A stretch of DNA of 5,671 nucleotides from positions 1-5,671 of the forward strand of contig DASUMP010000231.1 of NCBI GenBank assembly GCA_036277635.1, read 5' to 3'. This document shows positions 1 to 5,671 of the stretch, one piece after another (position 1 is the stretch's first letter; every line of letters starts with the position of its first letter). The position numbers and the translations under genes are program-made. The DNA comes from DASUMP01 sp036277635 (GTDB taxonomy: Bacteria; Actinomycetota; Acidimicrobiia; IMCC26256; PALSA-610). The notes beneath the pieces are model-generated. The model had not been told where the DNA came from and did not search any database. It saw only the letters and a list, made by a program, of their open reading frames with translations.

Positions 1-37
1 GGGCACGAACGGGGCCGTTGGTAGTCTCGCCCGGCTC
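1..37 (+). other. Short leader before the glycosyltransferase gene; possible tail of an upstream gene
   Basis: These 37 bases hold no recognisable -10/-35 promoter pair and no good Shine-Dalgarno sequence before the ATG at 38. Two readings are possible. First, the frame of the downstream gene is open right back to base 2, with no ATG, GTG or TTG codon in that frame, so the true start is either ATG 38 or lies outside the window. Second, reading frame 1 ends at a TAG at 22-24 (last residues GHERGRW), so an upstream + strand gene could end here, 13 bases before ATG 38. Seven residues are too few to identify a gene. Confidence 0.25.
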
Positions 38-3000
38 ATGCAGGTCCTCGAGCCCGACGACACGTCCGAGGTCGTGGCCCCGCCCGTCGTGGCGGTCCTC
101 GTCGCATCGGATCCGGGCCCGGGGCTCGACGACGCCCTCGCGTCGCTCGCTGCCCAGGACTACCCGGCGCTGTCGGTGCTCGTGCTCGACAACGCATCGG
201 CCGACGATCCCACCCCCCGGATCGCGGCGGCGCTGCCGAGCGCCTTCGTGCGTCGCCTGCCCGAGAACCTCGGGTTCGCCGGCGCGGCGAACGAGGTGAT
301 CGGTTCCGTCGAGGGCGCGACATTCCTGTTGTTCTGTCACGACGACGTGGCGTTCGACGACGACGCCGTGCGGCTGCTCGTCGAGGAGGCGTACCGCTCG
401 AACGCCGGGATCGTCGGACCGAAGCTCGTCGTCCACGAGCGTCCCGACGAGCTGCTCGAGGTCGGTCTCACGATCGACCACTACGGGGTTGCGTACACCG
501 GGATCGAGCCGGGAGAGCTCGACCAGGAACAGCACGACGCGGTGCGCGACGTCTTCTTCGTCTCGCACGCCGCGATGCTCGTGCGCGCCGATCTGTTCCA
601 AGAGCTCGGCGGCTACGACGCCGCCACGGGTCCCGGCTCCGACGATCTCGACCTCTGCTGGCGGGCGCGTCTCGCGGGGGCTCGGGTCGTCGTCGCGCCC
701 GACGCGCGCGTGCGGCACCGGCGCGCGTCGTTGCACGAGCCGACGCGTCTCATCCCCGCGGAGGGCCCGCTCACGCGCGAGCTCACCGCCGCCCGCGTGC
801 GCACACTGTGCAAGTCGTACTCCGGAGTGGCGCTGCTCTGGGTGGTGCCGGTCGCGTTCGCGCTGAGCGTGGCCGAAGCGATCGCGCTCGCGTCCACGGG
901 TCGGTGGGCGCGCGCTCGCGGCGTGCTCGGCGGCTGGTGGGCGAACCTGCGCGGCGCGCGCGAGGTCTGGACCGCGCGACGACTCGTGCAAGGGGCGCGA
1001 CGCGTCCCCGATGCCGATGTGCGCGACCTCATGCTGCGGGGGAGCGCACGAGTACGCACGTACTTCGGGCACCGCCTGCACGCCGGAGACCGGTTGCAGA
1101 TCGTCTCGGCCCGCACGCGCGTGGCCCTCGACTCCGCCGGGTCGCGCGTGCGCAGCCCCGAGCTCGTGGTGATGGCGATCCTCGCACTCGTGCTCGGCAT
1201 CGGTTCCCGCGCGCTGGTGACCGGGGGCGTCACGGAAGTGACCGGATTCCTCGAGTGGGGCGGATGGCACGAGCTCGTCCGGACCTCGACGTCGCCGTGG
1301 CGCTTCGCGGGCCTCGGTGCCGACGTGCCCGCACCCGCCGGCTTCGGCGTCCTGGTGGCGTGGGTCACCGTGTTCCTGGGTGACGCCGATGTCGCTCGCA
1401 CCGTGCTCGTCGTCGGGGCGATCCCGGTCGGCGCGTGGGGCGCGGGGCGCGTCGCCCGCCCGTTCGCGCCGTCGTTGTCGCCCGCGCTCGCCGCGTCGGT
1501 CGCGTACGCCGTGAACCCGATCGCGCGCGACGCGATCGCCGGTGGGCGGCTCGGTCCGCTCGTCACCTACGCGCTCGCGCCGCACCTGCTGGTGGCGTTG
1601 CTCCGCGCCGGCACCGCCGCGCCGGTCGGACTCGCTCGGATCCGTCCGTTCGTCGTGGTCGCGGCGCTGACCGCGCTCATGGCCGCCGTCTGGCCCCCCG
1701 CGTTGCTCCTCGCGCCGCTCGTGGCAGCCGCGTTCGCGCTCGCCGCGCCGCTCGTCGGGGGGTGGCGCCTCGTGCTCGGCACGACCCGCGCCGCGCTCGT
1801 CGCCTTCGCCGGCGGGTTCGTGCTGCTCGTCCCCGGCGCGTTGGGACTCGTCGGCGCCGACGGCGCGACCCTCGGCCGGTTGCCGGGCGAGCCGCTCACG
1901 CTCGGCGAGCTCGTGCGGTTCGACACCGGAGCGAGCGGCGCGGCCTGGACCGGACTCGGGCTGCTGGTCGCCGCCGCGCTCCCGCTGCTCGTCGCCACCG
2001 GTGTACGCCTGGCGTGGACCGGGCGCGCCGTCGCGCTCGTGCTCGTGTCGTTCGCGCTCACCTGGGTGCCCATGCGGGTCGATCGCGACCTCGCGGTGCC
2101 GGCGTCCGAAGGAGTTCTCGTCCCGGCCGCCGTCGGCGTCGCCATCCTCGTGGGACTCGGCGTCGCCGCGTTCGTCGAGGACCTCCGCCGCTTCCACTTC
2201 GGCTGGCGCCAGCTCGCGTCGGTGGTCGCGGCCGTGGGCCTGCTCGTCGCGGTCGCCAGCCTCAGCGGCGACGCGATCGACGGGCGTTGGGGGCTCCCCG
2301 CTCGTTCGTGGGACGAGGCGCTCGGGTGGACCGAGCACGACGTCAGCGACGAGGGCGCGTTCCGGGTGCTGTGGCTCGGCGACGCGCGCGTGCTGCCGGG
2401 AGACGCGCGTGTCGCCGACTCGGTCGGATGGTCGCTCACGCGCAACGGCGGCGGCGACGTGCGCGACCTGTGGGCGCCGAGCGGCGGTGCCGCGACCGAC
2501 ACGCTCGAGCAGGCGATCGGCCTCGCGACCACGAACCGGACCGCGCACCTCGGACGGCTCCTCGCGCCGGCCGGTGTCCGGTTCGTCGCCGTGATCGAGC
2601 GGACCGGACCCGACGCCGACGAACGTCTCGCCGCGCCCGCCGGCACGACGCGCGGACTGGTGGAACAGGTCGACCTCGCGCTCGTGCAATCCGAGGGCGG
2701 CATCCGGCTCTACGAGAACGTCGCGTGGGCGCCGCTGCGAGCCGTCGTCGACTCGGCGGTCGCGCTCCCCGATGATCCCGACGCGATCGACGCCGCGCTG
2801 CGCGCCGACCTCTCGGACGCCGCGGCCGTCCGCGGCTCCCTCGGTGGTTCCGACGCCGCCGGACCCGGCACGCTGCTCTTCGCCGAGTCGCAGCACGACG
2901 GGTGGAGCGCGCACCTCGACGGCGAGCGGGTCGAACGGGCGCGCGGCGTCCCCGGCACCAACGCGTTCGTCCTCACCGACCGCGGCTCCGTCGCGTTGCG

Positions 3001-3106
3001 GTTCTCCGGCGGCGCGTGGCGGTACCTGCTCGCGACGCAAGCGTTGCTCTGGCTCGCGATCGGGATCGTGCTCGTACGGACGCGGCGTCGTCGAGGTGTT
3101 CGATGA
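38..3106 (+). CDS. Large membrane glycosyltransferase: GT2 domain fused to GT-C-like multi-pass region and ectodomain
   Basis: Predicted 1022-residue membrane enzyme that transfers sugars for a cell-envelope polymer; donor and acceptor cannot be read from the sequence. Residues about 16-250 are a GT-A family 2 glycosyltransferase: nucleotide-binding strand ending in DNAS (51-54), NLGFAGAAN (77-85), DXD-type metal site HDD (101-103), GGYD (191-194) and the acceptor-side motif SDDLDLCWR (201-209). A hydrophobic segment follows at about 263-285, then roughly 11 further membrane segments between 374 and 743. These include VNPIARDAIAGG (492-503) followed by a YALAP motif (511-515), which resembles the NP..R...G/YAL.P pattern of actinobacterial GT-C and YfhO-like transferases. 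Residues about 745-993 are a hydrophilic, presumably extracytoplasmic domain ending with a GWSAHLDG motif (955-962). A last membrane helix (about 996-1013) and a basic tail RTRRRRGVR follow, which fits a cytoplasmic C-terminus. The three cysteines (100, 207, 258) all lie in or next to the cytoplasmic GT2 part. ATG 38 is chosen because the GT2 fold begins about 16 residues later, but the frame is open upstream and no Shine-Dalgarno is evident. The stop overlaps the next start. The GT2 call is secure; the GT-C call rests on pattern resemblance. Confidence 0.9.
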   Translation: MQVLEPDDTSEVVAPPVVAVLVASDPGPGLDDALASLAAQDYPALSVLVLDNASADDPTPRIAAALPSAFVRRLPENLGFAGAANEVIGSVEGATFLLFCHDDVAFDDDAVRLLVEEAYRSNAGIVGPKLVVHERPDELLEVGLTIDHYGVAYTGIEPGELDQEQHDAVRDVFFVSHAAMLVRADLFQELGGYDAATGPGSDDLDLCWRARLAGARVVVAPDARVRHRRASLHEPTRLIPAEGPLTRELTAARVRTLCKSYSGVALLWVVPVAFALSVAEAIALASTGRWARARGVLGGWWANLRGAREVWTARRLVQGARRVPDADVRDLMLRGSARVRTYFGHRLHAGDRLQIVSARTRVALDSAGSRVRSPELVVMAILALVLGIGSRALVTGGVTEVTGFLEWGGWHELVRTSTSPWRFAGLGADVPAPAGFGVLVAWVTVFLGDADVARTVLVVGAIPVGAWGAGRVARPFAPSLSPALAASVAYAVNPIARDAIAGGRLGPLVTYALAPHLLVALLRAGTAAPVGLARIRPFVVVAALTALMAAVWPPALLLAPLVAAAFALAAPLVGGWRLVLGTTRAALVAFAGGFVLLVPGALGLVGADGATLGRLPGEPLTLGELVRFDTGASGAAWTGLGLLVAAALPLLVATGVRLAWTGRAVALVLVSFALTWVPMRVDRDLAVPASEGVLVPAAVGVAILVGLGVAAFVEDLRRFHFGWRQLASVVAAVGLLVAVASLSGDAIDGRWGLPARSWDEALGWTEHDVSDEGAFRVLWLGDARVLPGDARVADSVGWSLTRNGGGDVRDLWAPSGGAATDTLEQAIGLATTNRTAHLGRLLAPAGVRFVAVIERTGPDADERLAAPAGTTRGLVEQVDLALVQSEGGIRLYENVAWAPLRAVVDSAVALPDDPDAIDAALRADLSDAAAVRGSLGGSDAAGPGTLLFAESQHDGWSAHLDGERVERARGVPGTNAFVLTDRGSVALRFSGGAWRYLLATQALLWLAIGIVLVRTRRRRGVR
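3093..3096 (+). promoter_or_regulatory. Shine-Dalgarno GAGG for the DUF5719-like gene
   Basis: GAGG lies inside the last codons of the upstream gene, six bases before the ATG at 3103. It supports that ATG as the start rather than the longer in-frame extension back to 2902, whose extra 67 residues are arginine-rich and look like an off-frame reading of the glycosyltransferase gene. Confidence 0.6.
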
Positions 3107-4569
3107 GCGAGCCGGAACGCGCGGACGGCGGCGCCCGGCGCGCTCGACTCCCGATCGTCGTCACCGTGCTCGCGGTGGTCGGGATGGCCTGGATCGTCGG
3201 CGACGGCGCCTCGGTCGACGAGCGCGCGACCGGGTCGGCGGCGAGCGACGCAGTGGCGGCCGCCGCTCCGGGCACCCGCTCGACCGTGTGGTACTGCCCG
3301 GGCTTCCCGACGCGCGACGGTGCCACTGCCGCGGTGTCGCTCACGAACTTCGACGACGTCGACGCCAGCGGCGCGATCACCGCGCTCGTCGACGGGGGCG
3401 AACCGGTGCGCGAGCCGGTCGACGTGCCGGCCGGGGAGATCGTGCGAGTGACGCGCGAGACCGACGTCGGGGCCACGCTCGTGGAGGTGTTCTCCGACGC
3501 GGTGGTCGTGGAGGAAGCGTTGATCGGCCCCGACGTGTTCGTGGTCGCGCCGTGCGCGAGCACGGCGAGCGACCAGTGGTACTTCGCCGCGGGCACGACG
3601 GTGCGCGGCGTCGAACACTTCCTCGTGCTCCTCAACCCGTTCGACGAGGCCGCGGTGGTCGACGTGACGTTGCTCACCGACAGCGGCGTGCAACGACCCG
3701 ACTCGCTGCGTGCGCTCGACGTCGCCGGCGGTTCCCGACTCGTGCTGCCCGTGCACGCGGCGTCGCTGCGCCAACCGCTCGTGGCGATGGTGGTGCGCGC
3801 CCGGACCGGGGGGCGGGTCGTCGCGGCCCAGTCGATCGTGTTCGGCGGCGACTCCGGTCGGCGCGGTGTGACGCGTGCGCTCGGCGCGGTGACGCCGGCG
3901 CTGCGGTGGCAGCTCGCCGACGGTCGGGTCGAGGCCGGCGGCCGGCGCAGCGTCGCGATCATGAACCCCGGCGACATCGACACCGAGGTCGACGTGCAGG
4001 TCGTTCCCACGGATCCCGACGTCGTGGTCGACCCCGTGACGGTGACGATCGGGCGCTCCGACGTGGTCGCGATGCAGATCGGTGGCTGCAGCGAGCCGCC
4101 CGCGGCCACCTGCATCCCGGTGGCGCGCGGTGTCGACTACTCGGTGCTCGTCACCGCCACCCTCGACGTCCCGGTGGTCGTGCAGGACCTCGCGACGTTC
4201 ACCGACGCGGGACCGTTCACGGGCGCGGTGAGCACGCTCGCGACCCGCGAGCCCGCGCGCGTGTGGACGTTCGGACGCAGCGCGTTCCGCGACCAGCGAG
4301 CGTCGTACCTCTCGGTGGTGAACCCGGGCGCGGAGCCGACGACGGTGTCGGTCACGCTCGTGGTCGACGGTGCCGCCGTCGAGCCCGCCGAGCTGCAAGG
4401 GGTCGAGCTCCCGCCCGGCCGGCGGGTGCGCCTCCCGATCGGCGCGCTCGGACTCGGCGACGGCGGGATCCGCGTCGAGAGCGCGGCGCCCGTCGTGGTG
4501 GAGCGCGTCGCGATCCGTCCCGACGGGATCACGCGCGTCGCCGGCATCCCCGCTCGCGAGTCGCGATGA
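3103..4569 (+). CDS. DUF5719-like membrane-anchored extracytoplasmic protein with four beta-rich repeats
   Basis: Predicted 488-residue protein of unknown biochemical role, assigned to DUF5719 from overall look (single N-terminal anchor, WY start, serial beta-strand segments) and its place directly after a large GT2 membrane protein, a pairing I recall from other actinobacteria. A short basic N-terminus (RRAR, 12-15) precedes one hydrophobic helix at about 17-33, which acts as an uncleaved anchor or signal sequence; no lipobox is visible. The rest (about 60-488) would then be outside the membrane. It divides into four similar units, at about 61-140, 157-246, 266-367 and 386-472. Each has an aromatic start (WYC, WYF, RWQ, VWTF), a strand with a conserved Asn (SLTNF, LLNPF, IMNPG, VVNPG), a second alternating strand, a turn such as VPAG or LPPG, and a closing strand such as PVVVE. 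Cysteines are at 65, 151, 329 and 337. There are no catalytic motifs, so a structural, scaffold or binding role in envelope glycan assembly is inferred. ATGA overlaps at both ends join it to its neighbours. Confidence 0.85.
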   Translation: MSEPERADGGARRARLPIVVTVLAVVGMAWIVGDGASVDERATGSAASDAVAAAAPGTRSTVWYCPGFPTRDGATAAVSLTNFDDVDASGAITALVDGGEPVREPVDVPAGEIVRVTRETDVGATLVEVFSDAVVVEEALIGPDVFVVAPCASTASDQWYFAAGTTVRGVEHFLVLLNPFDEAAVVDVTLLTDSGVQRPDSLRALDVAGGSRLVLPVHAASLRQPLVAMVVRARTGGRVVAAQSIVFGGDSGRRGVTRALGAVTPALRWQLADGRVEAGGRRSVAIMNPGDIDTEVDVQVVPTDPDVVVDPVTVTIGRSDVVAMQIGGCSEPPAATCIPVARGVDYSVLVTATLDVPVVVQDLATFTDAGPFTGAVSTLATREPARVWTFGRSAFRDQRASYLSVVNPGAEPTTVSVTLVVDGAAVEPAELQGVELPPGRRVRLPIGALGLGDGGIRVESAAPVVVERVAIRPDGITRVAGIPARESR

Positions 4570-4982
4570 TCCGGGCGCTCATCGGGGCCGCACTCCTCGG
4601 GGTCGTGCTCCTGGCGACGCGCCTGGCGTCACGACGCCGACAGCCGGCACCCGCGCCCGCGGCTCGCCGCTCCGTACCCGCGCAGCTCTACCGAGCCGAC
4701 TTCCCGAACCCCGACGCGCCGTGGATCGCGGTGCTCTTCTCGTCGAGCACGTGCGCGAGCTGCGCGCCGATGGCCGACAAGGTGCGCGCCTTGGAGTCCG
4801 ACGACGTCGCGGTGGCCGTCGTCGAGTTCACGCAACATCGCGACCTGCACGAGCGCTACGCGATCGACGCGGTGCCGCTCGTGGTGATCGCCGATCGCGA
4901 CGGTGTGACGCGCGCGTCGTTCGCCGGCGCGGTCAGCGCTGCCGACCTGTGGGCGGCCGTCGCGCAGCTGCGCGACGAGTGA
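4566..4982 (+). CDS. Membrane-anchored thioredoxin-fold protein (CASC motif)
   Basis: Predicted 138-residue thiol-disulfide protein. An N-terminal hydrophobic helix (about 4-20) is followed by an RRR cluster (23-25), a Pro/Ala-rich linker (27-34), and a thioredoxin fold. The fold shows strand WIAVLFSS (53-60), the redox pair CASC (63-66), a helix after it, strand VAVAVVEF (81-88), RYAIDAVPLVVIAD (97-110) with the cis-proline at 104, and a final amphipathic helix near 126-135. The tryptophan that precedes CxxC in classical thioredoxins is replaced by Thr, and the position before the second Cys is Ser rather than Pro, so the redox potential may differ from thioredoxin. The layout resembles actinobacterial anchored thioredoxins carrying FSS..CxxC. 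Whether the domain faces in or out is uncertain: the arginines after the helix favour a cytoplasmic domain. The start overlaps the preceding stop (ATGA) and has only a weak GAG upstream, so translation probably depends on coupling. Substrate unknown. Confidence 0.85.
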   Translation: MIRALIGAALLGVVLLATRLASRRRQPAPAPAARRSVPAQLYRADFPNPDAPWIAVLFSSSTCASCAPMADKVRALESDDVAVAVVEFTQHRDLHERYAIDAVPLVVIADRDGVTRASFAGAVSAADLWAAVAQLRDE

Positions 4983-4983
4983 C

Positions 4984-5671
4984 TCAGTCGCCCGCGATCG
5001 GCGCTTCGCGGGGCTCCTCGGCCGGCTCCTGGGTGCCGTCGGCGTGGGTGACGATGCGCGGCCCGCCCGCCTTGAAGCCCATCGCCTCGTCGACCAGCGC
5101 TTCGACCTTCGCGCCTTCGAGCGTCTCGTGCTCGAGGAGCGCCCGAGCGACCGCGTCGAGGCCCGCGCGGTGCTCGGTGAGCACCTTGCGGCACCGGTCT
5201 TCCTCTTCGCGCAGGATCCGCTCGACTTCCTCGTCGATCACGCGGGCGGTCTCGTCGGAGTAGTCGCGGGTGTGCATGAGGTCTTCGCCGAGGAACACCG
5301 CGCCCTGCGACCCCCAGGCCATCGGCCCGACCCGGTCGGACATCCCCCATTCGCGCACCATCTTGCGGGCGAGCTCGGTGCTGCCGACGAGGTCGTTGTT
5401 GGCGCCCGTCGACTGGTGCCCGAACACGAGCTCTTCGGCGACGCGCCCGCCGAGGCGGACGACGAGCGAGTCGGCGATGTACTCGCGCTTGTAGATGTGG
5501 CGCTCCTCGACGGGCAGCTGTTGGGTGACGCCGAGCGCCATGCCGGTGGGGAGGATGGTCACCTTGTGCAGCGGGTCGGCGTACTCGAGGACGTAGGCGC
5601 ACACCGCGTGGCCACCCTCGTGGTACGCGACGATCTCCTTCTCCTCCGGGTTGAGCGCCATCGACTCGCGA
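4984..5671 (-). CDS. ftsH: FtsH ATP-dependent zinc metalloprotease, C-terminal peptidase part (5' end outside window)
   Basis: C-terminal M41 peptidase part of the membrane AAA+ protease that degrades unassembled membrane proteins and some regulators. The reading frame is open through the right window edge (R-E-S just before the first Met at 5659-5661), and FtsH has its transmembrane and AAA+ ATPase parts upstream of this point, so that Met is internal and not the start. Numbering from it, the zinc motif HEGGH is at 14-18 and the catalytic Glu at 15. KVTILPTG..LGVTQQLP (33-50), the AEELVFG segment (75-81) and STGANNDL (84-91), whose Asp 90 is the expected third zinc ligand, are typical of the family. 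A Glu/Arg-rich helical part (about 135-200) follows, then a short acidic tail ending PIAGD. The HExxH motif carries Gly where most FtsH have Ala (HEAGH). The gene converges on the thioredoxin-like gene with one base between the two stops. Confidence 0.95.
   Translation of the reverse strand, partial: RESMALNPEEKEIVAYHEGGHAVCAYVLEYADPLHKVTILPTGMALGVTQQLPVEERHIYKREYIADSLVVRLGGRVAEELVFGHQSTGANNDLVGSTELARKMVREWGMSDRVGPMAWGSQGAVFLGEDLMHTRDYSDETARVIDEEVERILREEEDRCRKVLTEHRAGLDAVARALLEHETLEGAKVEALVDEAMGFKAGGPRIVTHADGTQEPAEEPREAPIAGD
4991..5012. terminator. Possible hairpin terminator in the convergent junction
   Basis: A perfect 7-bp inverted repeat, CCCGCGA paired with TCGCGGG around an 8-base loop, begins 8 bases after the stop of the thioredoxin-like gene and lies within the last codons of ftsH. 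No T-run follows on either strand, so it would be an I-shaped terminator of the kind proposed for actinobacteria. GC-rich DNA forms such repeats often, so this is a candidate only. It is the strongest inverted repeat I noticed near the junction. Confidence 0.3.

Noticed and set aside
1435..2775. 446-residue + strand open frame inside the glycosyltransferase gene
   Set aside because: It is an arginine-rich off-frame reading of a region whose main frame encodes clear membrane helices.
2902..3102. N-terminal extension of the DUF5719-like protein by 67 residues
   Set aside because: The extension is arginine-rich and overlaps the glycosyltransferase ectodomain. ATG 3103 has a good Shine-Dalgarno and directly precedes the anchor helix.
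613..4398. Three long minus-strand open frames (613-1566, 1567-2703, 2710-4398) and one at 2973-4115
   Set aside because: They lie opposite well-supported + strand genes, are dominated by Arg, Ser, Thr, Pro, Ala or His, and show no domain motifs. Long antisense open frames are expected in DNA this GC-rich.
2772..4565. Upstream extension of the thioredoxin-like frame
   Set aside because: Low-complexity Arg/Gly/Ala-rich sequence throughout. The ATG at 4566 overlaps the previous stop and begins the anchor helix.
4961..4974. Perfect 14-base palindrome CGCGCAGCTGCGCG as a protein-binding operator
   Set aside because: It lies within the last codons of the thioredoxin-like gene, encodes ordinary residues of the C-terminal helix, and such GC palindromes arise easily at this composition. 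Kept only as a possible RNA hairpin.
4856..5602. Minus-strand 248-residue frame overlapping ftsH
   Set aside because: It is an off-frame, arginine-rich shadow of the FtsH peptidase domain.

Overview
The window is very GC-rich DNA with strong G/C preference at third codon positions and tightly packed genes. The gene families present (a large glycosyltransferase 2 membrane fusion followed by a DUF5719-like protein) point to a high-GC actinobacterium. The Acidimicrobiia are my best guess at class level, but the sequence does not prove it.

Layout: three + strand genes form a tightly coupled cassette from about 38 to 4982. The first encodes a 1022-residue protein with an N-terminal family 2 glycosyltransferase domain, a multi-pass membrane region resembling GT-C/YfhO-type transferases, and a large ectodomain. 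The second encodes a 488-residue membrane-anchored protein that I place in the DUF5719 family and that reads as four diverged beta-rich repeats. The third encodes a 138-residue membrane-anchored thioredoxin-fold protein with a CASC motif. Both junctions are ATGA overlaps, so translational coupling is likely. The minus strand then carries the C-terminal zinc-protease half of FtsH, which runs off the right edge. Its stop codon is one base from the stop of the thioredoxin-like gene.

Working model (inference): the first two proteins act together in building or exporting a cell-envelope glycan, with the glycosyltransferase domain in the cytoplasm and the ectodomain plus the DUF5719 protein outside the membrane. 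The thioredoxin-like protein may serve redox maintenance of this or another system. The only cysteines of the first two genes predicted to lie outside the membrane are the four in the DUF5719-like protein. FtsH is a housekeeping membrane protease and is probably unrelated in function.

There is no RNA gene, mobile element, CRISPR array or long intergenic region. No stretch over 300 bases is without a gene. The only non-coding bases are at most the first 37 and the single base at 4983.
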